A stretch of 64,000 nt of DNA, from the NCBI GenBank assembly GCA_963730395.1, contig CAVSSK010000003.1, positions 62,001 to 126,000 of the forward strand. Reading direction: 5' to 3'. This document shows, one piece after another, positions 18,917 to 27,086 of this stretch. Numbering within the stretch: the stretch's first letter is position 1; each line of letters begins with the position of its first letter. Made by a program: the position numbers and the translations under genes. Below the pieces are notes generated by a model. It saw only the letters and a program-made list of their open reading frames with translations, did not search any database and had not been told where the DNA came from. This DNA is from Bog-473 sp963730395. Its GTDB lineage: Bacteria; Actinomycetota; Acidimicrobiia; Acidimicrobiales; RAAP-2.

Positions 18917-18951
18917 GACCGACCCCCGCTCCTTGGGGACGGGGGTCGGTC
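18917..18951 (-). other. Intercistronic hairpin between binding protein and ATPase genes
   Basis: A perfect 12-bp inverted repeat (GACCGACCCCCG, 18917-18928, and CGGGGGTCGGTC, 18940-18951) with an 11-base loop, lying in the gap after the sugar-binding protein stop and before the ATPase start. No U-tract follows in the direction of transcription, so it fits an mRNA-stabilising or partial-attenuation hairpin better than an intrinsic terminator. Confidence 0.6.
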
Positions 18952-19010
18952 CGGAAGTACTTCTGTGGGATCGACACTACCCAGCCGGGCAGCGTCGATC
19001 CAATGATCGG

Positions 19011-20210
19011 CTACGGCGTGATGCCCGCCGCGGTGCAGTCGCTGGCGTACGAGCCGGCGCAGAGCTGCGACGCCGGCACGAAGTTGTCCTTGACCACCGT
19101 GGAGTTCATGTTCTTCGTCGTGACCCACTTCGGCGTCTCGAGGACAGAGGGGACGCTCACGTTGGCCGTGGTGTCCTGGGTCTTGCCGTTGACCAGCGAT
19201 GACGGGGGCTTGACCCCGGCACGCAGGTACAGGGCCAGGGCCACTGCGGCCTGTGCCTCGAGGTAGATCGGCTTGTACACGGTGCCGCACTGGTAGCCGG
19301 ACAGCACGTTCTGCAGACCCGTCAGCTGGGCGTCCTGCCCCGTGGTCGGGAAGGTCTTCGGCTTGACGTGGAGCGACTGCAGGTACGTGATGATCGCGGC
19401 GGCGTTCGCGTCGTTGGGGATCAGCGCCGCGTTCGCGTTCGGGTGCGCCGTGTAGACGGCCTGGAACTCGGTCTCGGACGTCGGCGCGTCCCAGGACCCG
19501 GCCGTGTGGGCCACGGCCGTCCACTTGCCCGACTTGAACAGCGGGTTGATGACCGAGTCGTAGCCCTGGGCGAACAGCGTGGCGTTGTTGTCCGTCACGG
19601 CGCCGTGCATGACGACGACCTGCGGCTTCGAGACGTGCCAGGCCTTGACGCAGCTCACGAGGCCCTGCGCCCTGGAGCTTGCCGACCGTCACGTTGTTGA
19701 AGCTGACGTAGTAGGCGCGGCTGCCGCCGAGGGTCAGGCGGTCGTAGTCGATGACCTTGACGCCGCGGGACTTGGCGTAGCTCTCGATCTGCGCGCCCAC
19801 GCCGGAGTCGAGCGGGTCGACCAGCAGCACCGTGGCGCCGTTGGAGATGTCGGTCTGGGCGTCGGTCAGCTGGGTGGCGTCGCTGCCGAGGGCGTTCTGC
19901 ACGACGTAGTTCGACGAGCTCACGCCGGCCGTCTGCAGGGCCTTGGTGATGTCCGGCTGGTCGAACTCGACGTAGCGCGTCGAGCTGGTCGGTGTCGGGC
20001 AAGATCGCCGCGACCTTGCCGTGGCCGGCTGCAGCCAGCCACTTGAACTGCTTCATGACGCGTGAAGCTGTTGTTGAATGAACTGGTCGAGATGTTGGAC
20101 GGCCCGCTGGCACGTACTGAGGCCGAAGCCCCCCCGTACACAGCGCCGACCAGCATCGACGACACGGCGAGGGAGAGCCCCCCGAGCATGCCTGCCCTGC
20201 TGAATCGCAC
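19011..20210 (-). CDS. Sugar ABC transporter substrate-binding protein, XylF-like (frameshifted)
   Basis: Periplasmic-binding-protein type I. GTG at 20210 has AAGGAG six bases upstream and gives a signal peptide (RAGMLGGLSLAVSSMLVGAV). Joined over frames it reads KQFKWLAAAGHGKVAAILPD, SNGATVLLVDPLDSGVGAQI, GVKVIDYDRLTLGGSRAYYV, VVVMHGAVTDNNATLFAQGY and GQDAQLTGLQNVLSGYQCGT, matching xylose/rhamnose-type binding proteins. Frame breaks lie near 20060, 19985 and 19690. It heads the transporter genes and is followed by a strong hairpin. The sugar is likely a pentose or similar, by family only. Confidence 0.82.
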
Positions 20211-20319
20211 ATTGTCTCCTTTGGTCTGGGCCCCCCCGGTCAAGCGGGCCCCCGTGTCTGCCAGCCACTCCCAATGGGGGTGGGTGTATTGCAGTTTCGT
20301 TTCAGCTTCTTGAACCTTA

Positions 20320-20336
20320 TAGAGGAAAAGGTCCCT
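20320..20336 (-). promoter_or_regulatory. Weak DosR-like box upstream of the sugar-binding protein
   Basis: On the minus strand it reads AGGGACCTTTTCCTCTA, 10 of 13 constrained positions of the window's recurring GGGGACC-N4-GCCCTA motif. It lies 110 bases before the GTG start in a locally AT-rich stretch. The match is weaker than the other copies. Confidence 0.35.
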
Positions 20337-20381
20337 TTGCTGGGCAGGCCTGTGGAGGGCGGCGAGCGCGCAGGACGTTGC

Positions 20382-21274
20382 TCAGGCAAGCCCGGTTGCC
20401 GACGTCCACGCGGCGGCGCCGGCCAGGCCGGCGTCGTCCCCCAATGCCGCGGGCACGATCGACAGGTCGGCCGGGTGGTGTTCGGGCCGGCTGAGCACCA
20501 GGTCACGGAGCGGGCCGAAGAACTCCTCCCGCCGTCCGAGCCCGCCCCCGACGACCACGGTGCTCGGGTAGAAGGACATCACGAGGTTCGACACGCCCAC
20601 CGCGCAGGCGGCGATGGCACCCTGCCAGATGGCGATCGCGCCGAGCATCGCCGTCGCCGGCCGCCGCCTCGACCTCACGCGCGTCGCGGGCGCCCAGCCC
20701 GGCCTCGCGTGCCATGCGCGCCAGGCCACTGCCCGACCCCAGCTCCTCGAGCGTGCCAGGCAATCCCTCTCGCCACGCACGCCAGTCGATGACGGTGTGG
20801 CCGACCTCGGCCAGCGAGCGCCTCCCCCGCACCAGGCGGCCGCCGCAGACGACGCCGGCCCCGATGCCCGTCGAGATCGTGAGGTAGGCGACGTCGGCGG
20901 TCCCCCTGCCGGCGCCGAAGGCGGCCTCCCCGACCGCGGCGAGGTCGGCGTCGTTCGCGATGTGCGCGGGCATCCCCAGGCGGGCCGAGAGCTCGTCCCG
21001 CGACAGGAGGTTCGGCCACCCCTCGGGCAGGTGCGGCGCCCACATCAACCGCCCGTTCTCGTAGTCGACGCCACCGGGCAGGCCGACGACCGCATGCGAG
21101 ATCGATCCGTGGCCGCGCTCGGCGCCGACGACCTTGATCAGCTCGATCAGCGCCGCCGGCACGTCGGCGTGGCCCGGCGTGGCGGCCGACGCGGCGCAAC
21201 AGGACGTCTCCACGCGGGCCGACCAGGGCGGCGCGCATCTGCGTGCCGCCCACGTCGGCCGCCAGGACGAGCAT
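20382..21274 (-). CDS. ROK family sugar kinase (frameshifted, no zinc motif)
   Basis: ROK-family kinase or regulator-derived protein of about 297 residues without a DNA-binding domain. N-terminal phosphate motif ADVGGTQMRAALV, HAVVGLPGGVDYENG, catalytic-region HIANDADLAAVGEAAFGAG, and TISTGIGAGVVCGG; C-terminal STVVVGGGLGRREEFFG. The usual zinc motif CxCGxxGCxE is absent: after EVGHTVIDW comes RAWREGLPGTLEELGSG. Frame breaks near 21200 and 20660 are bridged by similarity. It lies 64 bases after the PfkB gene and ahead of the ABC transporter, so it probably phosphorylates the imported sugar. Confidence 0.8.
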
Positions 21275-21338
21275 CGTTCGTCACCTGGGATCCCTCACGT
21301 CGTCAGTCTCCCGCGGGGACGGCCCCGACGACCACCGC

Positions 21339-22337
21339 TCACCAGGTCGTGACGGCGTAGGCCTCCGGGGCGCCCTTGAGGTAGGTGAGCAACTCGCTCT
21401 CGCCCAGGAGGCCCGTCTGCGAGCCGACCTCCTGCACCACGCTCATGGCGTTCACCGGGGCCCAGGCCAGGGCCGTCTCCAGCGGATGTCCCTTGACCAG
21501 TGCGGCCACGAGCGCCGAGGAGAAGGCATCACCGGCCCCGGTCCGCTCCTTCGGCGGTGAGGGATCGGGGAACGAGGGGACGCGGTAGCGCCGCGAGCCA
21601 TCCGACGCGTAGGCGCCCTCGGGTCCGTCCGTCACGACGACGATGCGCGGCCCGAGACGGTGCAGCGACTCCAGGATCTCCGGCAGTTGACCGTGGTCCC
21701 CGCCCCCGATCTCGACCGCCTCCTCCCGGTTGCAGATCAGCAGGTCGGCCCGTCGGTACAAGCCGCGCATGGCCGCGACCCCCTGGGCGATCTGGAACGT
21801 CCCGGGTTGGAACGCGAAGCACACCGTCGGTTCGGCGTCCAGCCAGGCGACGAGCTGGTCGTAGTACTCCGCGGCGTCCGAGCCGACCGAGCTCAGGTAG
21901 ACCCAGCGGGGGACCTCGCGCGGGCTCAGGTGGGCCCAGTGATAGTCGTACAACTCGTGGCGGACCAGGATGGTGCGGTCCTGGCCGAACCAGAGGACGA
22001 AGTTCCGGTTGCTGGGCTGGCTGGGATCGAAGCGCACGAGATGCGTGTCGACCCCCTCGCGCTCGAGCGCCGCCTGCATGGTGCGGCCGATGTCGTCGCT
22101 CCCGACGTGGGCGGCGATGGCGGTCGTCAGCCCGAGGCGGGAGAACCCGACCGCGGCGTTGGCGGCGTTCCCGCCCGCGTCGACCGTCAGTGCGTACTCG
22201 AAGGGGACCTTGCCCCCGAACGGCAGGTCCATCCAGTGCCCGTGGTCGTCTTCCCAGATGCGGATGTGCGCGTCGGAAAGCCGGATGAACACGTCGGTCG
22301 CGGTGTCGCCCACGCTGAGCACGTCATAGTGCGCCAT
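21339..22337 (-). CDS. PfkB family carbohydrate kinase
   Basis: Ribokinase/PfkB-fold kinase of about 332 residues. The N-terminal signature follows DAGGNAANAAVGFSRLG, and the C-terminal signature with the anion hole and catalytic Asp is in KERTGAGDAFSSALVAAL. ATG at 22337 begins with MAHYDVLSVGDTATDVFIRL. An insertion WEDDHGHWMDLPFGGKVPFE follows the first strand. It is the first gene of the sugar-locus run on the minus strand. Two DosR-like boxes precede it. In mycobacteria a PfkB paralogue belongs to the DosR regulon (family knowledge), which makes the placement notable. Confidence 0.88.
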   Translation of the reverse strand: MAHYDVLSVGDTATDVFIRLSDAHIRIWEDDHGHWMDLPFGGKVPFEYALTVDAGGNAANAAVGFSRLGLTTAIAAHVGSDDIGRTMQAALEREGVDTHLVRFDPSQPSNRNFVLWFGQDRTILVRHELYDYHWAHLSPREVPRWVYLSSVGSDAAEYYDQLVAWLDAEPTVCFAFQPGTFQIAQGVAAMRGLYRRADLLICNREEAVEIGGGDHGQLPEILESLHRLGPRIVVVTDGPEGAYASDGSRRYRVPSFPDPSPPKERTGAGDAFSSALVAALVKGHPLETALAWAPVNAMSVVQEVGSQTGLLGESELLTYLKGAPEAYAVTTW

Positions 22338-22370
22338 GGGGATATGTGACCCCGGATCAGTCTTGCCCAA

Positions 22371-22387
22371 CAGGGCATTTGGTCACG
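22371..22387 (-). promoter_or_regulatory. DosR-like box 1 upstream of pfkB
   Basis: Minus strand CGTGACCAAATGCCCTG, 11 of 13 constrained positions of GGGGACC-N4-GCCCTR, 34-50 bases ahead of the PfkB ATG. Confidence 0.45.
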
Positions 22388-22410
22388 ATGCGCACTCCGG
22401 GGGGCGTCAG

Positions 22411-22427
22411 GGGGACCAATTGCCCTA
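22411..22427 (+). promoter_or_regulatory. DosR-like box 2 upstream of pfkB
   Basis: Reads GGGGACCAATTGCCCTA on plus, a full match to GGGGACC-N4-GCCCTA. It is nearly palindromic, so orientation is not decisive. It lies about 74 bases ahead of the PfkB start and overlaps the last bases of the neighbouring small gene. Two boxes spaced about 40 bases apart resemble paired DosR sites. Confidence 0.6.
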
Positions 22428-22703
22428 CGCCGGCACCTCTTCTGGCCCGTACCCCGCCTTCTTGAGGAGCCGGCGCAGGTTGGCCAGCTGCTCGCTGTCG
22501 ATGTCCTTGTGGCGCGGCTCGAAGGTCTCGGTCTCTCCGTCGACCGTGACGACGAGGTGGCCCTGCTTGGTCTCCTGGACCTCGCCCACGGCGTTCAGCA
22601 ACGAGACGATCGAATGCCACTCGATGTTGTGGCTCGTGGGGTGCCGGAAGATCAGGGCCAGCGTCTCCCGATGATGGCCGTTGAGGTGTTCAGGGCTTGC
22701 CAC
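22425..22703 (-). CDS. Hypothetical small protein, HicA-like fold possible
   Basis: A 92-residue product starting at GTG 22703, chosen because GGGAGG lies eight bases upstream; an ATG at 22742 lacks such a site. Sequence order is an N-terminal helix (HHRETLALIFRHP), a helix with IVSLLNAVGEV, a strand pair (GHLVVTVDGETETFEPRH), then EQLANLRRLLKKAGY. This alpha-beta-beta-beta-alpha order and the PRH...LRRLLKKAGY ending resemble HicA toxins and dsRBD-like folds. The GSH catalytic His of HicA is missing and no hicB partner follows, so a toxin role is not supported. A DosR-like box sits about 83 bases upstream. Confidence 0.6.
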   Translation of the reverse strand: MASPEHLNGHHRETLALIFRHPTSHNIEWHSIVSLLNAVGEVQETKQGHLVVTVDGETETFEPRHKDIDSEQLANLRRLLKKAGYGPEEVPA

Positions 22704-22785
22704 GTCCGTTTCCTCCCGTCGTGCCGTGGCCGACATGACCATCCTCGCACTGCCACCGAGTCTGCGCGGCCCACGACGGCGCCGG

Positions 22786-22802
22786 AAGTGCCGAAGGACC
22801 CT
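22786..22802 (-). promoter_or_regulatory. DosR-like box upstream of the HicA-like small gene
   Basis: Minus strand AGGGTCCTTCGGCACTT, 9 of 13 constrained positions; the extended form is close to the GAPDH copy (CCTT.GGCACT.C). It lies 83 bases before the GTG at 22703, in the divergent gap with the acidic-protein gene. Confidence 0.45.
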
Positions 22803-22834
22803 TCTGCCGCGGGAGCACGTGACGTCCCGACGGC

Positions 22835-22851
22835 CTGGACCTTCGGCCCTA
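22835..22851 (+). promoter_or_regulatory. DosR-like box upstream of the acidic protein gene
   Basis: CTGGACCTTCGGCCCTA, 11 of 13 constrained positions, 59 bases ahead of the ATG at 22910. The core GGACC-N4-GCCCTA is intact. Confidence 0.55.
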
Positions 22852-22909
22852 CCCGGTGTCGGGACCGAGAAAGCAGACTTGGGTGGACGGCGTCGAGGGA
22901 GGTTCAGTC

Positions 22910-23266
22910 ATGGGTAGCGGCGACGAGTGGTCACCCGACGAGGCCCTGGGGACCGAGACCTTCCGCCAGGGTGACGTCGCCGAGGACGAGGGTGAGCGCA
23001 CCAGCCGCTCCTTCCTGGAGGACCTCGAGCAGGATCCGTCGCTCGACCCCGCGCTGGTCGCCGACGAGCTCGAGCTCGAGGAGCTCGGGGCCACACTGGA
23101 CGACCCAGAATTGCTGGTCACCCTGGAAGGTGGCATCGACGACCCGGACGGGGTCGATCGCCCTCCGGTGGCGCAGCACTCCGAGGGGGACGAGGGATGG
23201 GACCTGAGCGCCCCCCTCGTGGCGGCCGAGGACGAGGACGTCGACAACGAGCCGGCGCCGGGCTGA
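22910..23266 (+). CDS. Hypothetical, strongly acidic protein
   Basis: A 118-residue product with GAGGGAGG upstream of its ATG. Thirty-eight residues are Asp or Glu, and there is no lysine. Runs such as LVADELELEELGATLDDPEL suggest short acidic helices; the rest looks disordered. No signal peptide or membrane helix. I do not recognise the family. It converges with the CoA-transferase gene and has its own DosR-like box, suggesting a stress-induced function. Confidence 0.6.
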   Translation: MGSGDEWSPDEALGTETFRQGDVAEDEGERTSRSFLEDLEQDPSLDPALVADELELEELGATLDDPELLVTLEGGIDDPDGVDRPPVAQHSEGDEGWDLSAPLVAAEDEDVDNEPAPG

Positions 23267-23278
23267 CCCGTCGTCGGC

Positions 23279-24523
23279 TTAGTCGAGGACGTCCCGGCGC
23301 AGCCTGAGTCGCCCGGCCGCCTCCGCCAGGTCGGCCCTGGCCCGCGGGTCGGCCACCTGTTCGATGAGCAGCTCGGCCTGCGCATGTTGCGACCGCCCGA
23401 AGAGCTCTGCACACCCGTGCTCGCTGATCACGGCCGAGTGTTGGAAGGAGGTGACCGGGTTGGACAGCACCGGCACGATCGTCGACGAGTCCGACTTCTC
23501 GTGCCAGGCGTGCAGCGCCACGATGGCGTGGCCGCCCGCGGAGTGCAGCGCACCCGACACGAAGTCGGGTTGCCCGCCGAAGCCCGAGTGGATCTGCTCG
23601 TCGACGAAGCTGGCGTTGGCCTGGGCGAACAGGTCGACCTGCATGGCGGCGTTGATGGACAGCATGCAGGGGTGCGCCGCGATGCGCGCCGGGTCGTTGA
23701 CCGTCTCGGTCCTCAGCATCCGCAACCGCTCGTTGCCGTCCGCCCACTGGTACAGCTCGGGCGAGCCGATCAGGAAGGAGGTGTAGACCGGCGCCGCCGG
23801 ATCGAGCGCTCCGGCTCGATCGAGGTCCATGACCCCCTCGCTGATCATCTCGGACCACACCCGCAGACCCCGGCGGCCCGACATCATCCGGGCCGCCACG
23901 GTGGGGATGAGACCGATGCCCAGCTGCAGGGTCGTGCCGTCAGCCGCGAAGCACGCCACACGCTCGCCGATCGCCGCCGCCGCCTCCTCGGAGCCGTGCC
24001 CCGCCGGGGAGGTCAGCGGCTCGTCGACCTCGAGGACGCCGTCGATCGCCTCCAGGGGGATCTCTCCGGCGCCGAAGGTGTAGGGCATCTGGTGATTGGC
24101 CTGCGCCAGCACCAGGCCCCCACGGGCCCGGGCCTGCTCGACGGCGGCCGGCAGGACGTTGACCTCGATCCCGAGGGAGACCTTGCCGTCGCGGGGGATC
24201 GACGTGTGGAGCAGCACCGCGTCCGGTCGTCGCACCGTGTCGAAGAGCCGCGGCACGAGCGAGAGCCGCATGGGGAGGTAGTCGAGCATCGGGTCGTGGC
24301 GCATGCCCGGTCCCACGAACGGCGTCTCGCATATGAAGGCCGGGTGCTTCGAGAAGTCGTACTGCGCGTTGAGCTGGAACACGCGGCAGCTCTCCCGTGC
24401 CCGGGCGAGGGCGTCGACCAGTGTGAAGGGCGTGGCGGAATTGCCGGAGATGACGATCCGCGGCTCCCGCCCGCCCAGAGCACCGATCCGCGCCACCACC
24501 TCCTCGAAGGAGAGTGTCTGCAT
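23279..24523 (-). CDS. Acetyl-CoA hydrolase/transferase family protein
   Basis: CoA-transferase family I protein of about 414 residues (acetyl-CoA hydrolase / 4-hydroxybutyrate CoA-transferase type). ATG at 24523 (MQTLSFEEVVARIG) is preferred over one 42 bases earlier that would overlap the divergent promoter. GIEVNVLPAAVEQARARGG, TTLQLGIGLIPTVAARMM and VWSEMISEGVMDLDRAGAL (with the likely catalytic Glu region) match the family, as does AHPCMLSINAAMQVDLFAQ. It would move CoA between acetate-like acids or release acetate from acetyl-CoA. It shares a promoter region with PEP synthase. Confidence 0.85.
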   Translation of the reverse strand: MQTLSFEEVVARIGALGGREPRIVISGNSATPFTLVDALARARESCRVFQLNAQYDFSKHPAFICETPFVGPGMRHDPMLDYLPMRLSLVPRLFDTVRRPDAVLLHTSIPRDGKVSLGIEVNVLPAAVEQARARGGLVLAQANHQMPYTFGAGEIPLEAIDGVLEVDEPLTSPAGHGSEEAAAAIGERVACFAADGTTLQLGIGLIPTVAARMMSGRRGLRVWSEMISEGVMDLDRAGALDPAAPVYTSFLIGSPELYQWADGNERLRMLRTETVNDPARIAAHPCMLSINAAMQVDLFAQANASFVDEQIHSGFGGQPDFVSGALHSAGGHAIVALHAWHEKSDSSTIVPVLSNPVTSFQHSAVISEHGCAELFGRSQHAQAELLIEQVADPRARADLAEAAGRLRLRRDVLD

Positions 24524-24557
24524 GGACTCAGTGTCACAGAGGCCCACAACCGCAAAC

Positions 24558-24574
24558 AGGGACATTGGACCCTA
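24558..24574 (+). promoter_or_regulatory. DosR-like box between CoA-transferase and PEP synthase
   Basis: AGGGACATTGGACCCTA, containing the near-palindrome GGGACATTGGACCC, sits in the 123-base divergent gap, 35 bases from the CoA-transferase ATG and 73 bases from the PEP synthase GTG. It could serve both genes. Confidence 0.55.
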
Positions 24575-24646
24575 TCGGCAGCGCCGGTGATCAGGGACGA
24601 TCGGTGCAGGTGGCGCGCGTCGGGCGCAGTTGCGGAGGTATGGGTC

Positions 24647-26962
24647 GTGAAGGAAATTCGCTGGTTCGAGGACATCCGGCTGACTGACACGGGGTCGGTC
24701 GGCGGCAAGGGGGCCAACCTCGGGGAGTTGACCGCAGGCGGCCTCCCCGTACCCCCGGGGTTCGTCATCACGGGAGAGGCGTACCTCGACGCCATCGGCC
24801 GGGCGGGCATCCGGGAGCGGCTGGTGGCCATCCTCGCCGAGGCCCGCACCGCCTCACAGGACGACCTCGACCGGCTGGCCGCCGAGGCACGCGACCTCGT
24901 CCACGGCGTCCCGATCCCCAAGGATCTGGCCGACGGGATCGTGGAGGCCTACCGGCGGCTCGGGGGGGACATACGGGTGGCCGTGCGCTCGTCCGGCATC
25001 GGCGAGGACGCCGAAGGCACCTCCTTCGCCGGCATGAACGAGACGTTCACCAACGTGGCCGGCGAAGAGCAGCTCCTGGCCCGCGTCGTGGACTGCTGGG
25101 CCTCGCTGTGGAAGGCCCGCTCCATCTTCTACCGCGGCGACAAGGACCTGACGGCGGAGCCCTGCATCGCCGTGGTGGTGCAGGAGATGATCCCCTCGGA
25201 GCGCTCGGGCGTGATGTTCACCATCGACCCCTCCACCGGCGAGACGGACCACATCGTCATCGAGGCCGCCTTCGGCCAGGGCGAGGTGGTCGTGAGCGGG
25301 CAGGTCGAGCCCGACACCTACGTGGTGTCGAAGGAGGGCCCCCGGCTGCTGCACGCCCGGGTGGGCACGCAGTTCTTCGAGATCGTGCGTGGGCCCGACG
25401 GCGAGGACCAGCGGGTCGAGCTCGACGCCGCCGAGGGCGGCCGGCGGGTGCTCTCGGACCAGGAGGTCGTCGAGGTGGCGCGCATCGGCCTGGCCACGGA
25501 GGCCCACTACGGCTCGCCGCAGGACACCGAGTGGGCCATGGCGGGCGGCCACACGTACCTGGTGCAGTCCCGGCCCGTGACCGCGGTGGGCGGCGCCGCC
25601 GCACCTGCGGCGGCCGAGCTGGGCACGTTGCTCGTGCAGGGACTCGCTGCGTCGGCGGGCCGGGCCTCCGGGGTCGTGCGCGTGCTGCAGTCACCCGACC
25701 AGGGCGAGCGGCTGCAGGCCGGTGAGGTCCTGGTGGCTCCCATGACGAGCCCCGACTGGGTGCCCACCATGCGGCGTGCCGCCGCGATCGTGACCGACGG
25801 GGGTGGCATGACCTGCCACGCGGCCATCGTCTCGCGTGAGCTGGGCGTCCCCGCGGTCGTCGGTGCCCGCAACGCCACGACCGTGCTGCGAGACGGCGAG
25901 CTCGTCACCGTCGACGGTGCCCAGGGGACGGTGACCGAAGGCGCAGTGGCCCCGGCAGCCGCCGTGGCTGCTCCGGCGGCAGCGGCGCCGGCCGGCCTCG
26001 GCGGACCGGGCGCGCTGGCGACGAAGATCTACGCCAACCTGGCCTTCGCCGACCATGCCGAGGAGGTGGCCGCGATGCCGGTCGACGGTGTCGGCCTCCT
26101 GCGCGCCGAGTTCATGGTCACCGACGCACTCAAGGGGGTCCACCCGCGCAAGCTCCTCGAGCGGGGGGACGAGCAGACCTTCGTCGACAGCATGGCCAAG
26201 TCGTTGCTCCGCATCACGCGGGCCTTCGAGCCTCGACCCGTCGTGTACCGGAGCATCGACTTCCGCTCCAACGAGTTCTCCAACCTCGAGGGCGGCGACC
26301 AGTTCGAGCCGCACGAGGAGAACCCCATGATCGGATACCGGGGTTGCTACCGCTACGTCCGCGAACCCGATCTGTTCCGGCTCGAGCTGGACGTGCTGGC
26401 CCGCGTGCTGCAGGAGACGCCGAACATCGTGCTGATGATCCCCTTCGTGCGCACCGCCTGGGAGCTCGAGGCCTGCCTCGAGGTGGTCGACACCAGCCCG
26501 GTGGCCGACTCCCTCCCGGTGTGGGTGATGGCCGAGGTGCCGTCGGTGGCCTACTGGATCCCGACCTACGCCACCATGGGCGTTCAGGGCGTCTCGATCG
26601 GCAGCAACGACCTGACCCAGCTGATGCTCGGGGTCGACCGCGACTCACAGGTCTGCGCCGACGTGTTCGACGAGGCCGACCCCGCCGTCCTCGATGCGAT
26701 CGGGCGCATCATCGGGGGCTGCCAGTCCTCGGGGATCACCTCGTCGCTGTGCGGCCAGGCCCCGTCCAACCGGCCGGCCTTCGCGGAGCACCTGGTCCGC
26801 CAGGGCATCACCTCCATCTCGGTGAACCCCGACGCGGTCGAGGCGGTGCGCAAGACGGTGGCGGCCGCCGAGTGGCGGATGCTGCTCGAGGCCGCCGTGC
26901 CGGGCCGGCCCGAGATGTCGGGTGGCGTGGCGCCCCGCCACCCCCTCCGCCACCGCCGCTGA
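24647..26962 (+). CDS. ppsA: Phosphoenolpyruvate synthase
   Basis: Pyruvate, water dikinase of 771 residues making PEP from pyruvate and ATP. Order: ATP-grasp domain (GGKGANLGELTAGGLPVPPG, RSSGIGEDAEGTSFAGMNET), swivelling phosphohistidine domain (GGGMTCHAAIVSRELG, H391), and C-terminal PEP/pyruvate TIM barrel (VGLLRAEFMV, SIGSNDLTQLMLGVDRD, SSLCGQAPSN with the conserved Cys). GTG at 24647 is set by GGAGG eight bases upstream; the frame is open far upstream but antisense to the CoA-transferase. It converges with the POR operon, the other main pyruvate enzyme here. Confidence 0.95.
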   Translation: MKEIRWFEDIRLTDTGSVGGKGANLGELTAGGLPVPPGFVITGEAYLDAIGRAGIRERLVAILAEARTASQDDLDRLAAEARDLVHGVPIPKDLADGIVEAYRRLGGDIRVAVRSSGIGEDAEGTSFAGMNETFTNVAGEEQLLARVVDCWASLWKARSIFYRGDKDLTAEPCIAVVVQEMIPSERSGVMFTIDPSTGETDHIVIEAAFGQGEVVVSGQVEPDTYVVSKEGPRLLHARVGTQFFEIVRGPDGEDQRVELDAAEGGRRVLSDQEVVEVARIGLATEAHYGSPQDTEWAMAGGHTYLVQSRPVTAVGGAAAPAAAELGTLLVQGLAASAGRASGVVRVLQSPDQGERLQAGEVLVAPMTSPDWVPTMRRAAAIVTDGGGMTCHAAIVSRELGVPAVVGARNATTVLRDGELVTVDGAQGTVTEGAVAPAAAVAAPAAAAPAGLGGPGALATKIYANLAFADHAEEVAAMPVDGVGLLRAEFMVTDALKGVHPRKLLERGDEQTFVDSMAKSLLRITRAFEPRPVVYRSIDFRSNEFSNLEGGDQFEPHEENPMIGYRGCYRYVREPDLFRLELDVLARVLQETPNIVLMIPFVRTAWELEACLEVVDTSPVADSLPVWVMAEVPSVAYWIPTYATMGVQGVSIGSNDLTQLMLGVDRDSQVCADVFDEADPAVLDAIGRIIGGCQSSGITSSLCGQAPSNRPAFAEHLVRQGITSISVNPDAVEAVRKTVAAAEWRMLLEAAVPGRPEMSGGVAPRHPLRHRR

Positions 26963-27086
26963 GCGCGTCCGGGGCCGGGGAGACGGTCCAAAGACTCTGA
27001 ACAGAAATCGTCATAGTCTGGGGAGCCAGTTCCCCCGCATCTCATCCGGCGCCGCCGGCACCAGCGCACACGGGAGCGGCGTGACG

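Noticed and set aside
22425..22703. HicAB-type toxin-antitoxin system
   Set aside because: The fold may be similar, but the catalytic His is absent and no antitoxin gene is adjacent.
23384..24646. Plus-strand N-terminal extension of PEP synthase by about 420 codons
   Set aside because: It is antisense to the CoA-transferase; a GTG with a good ribosome site at 24647 gives the normal N-terminus.
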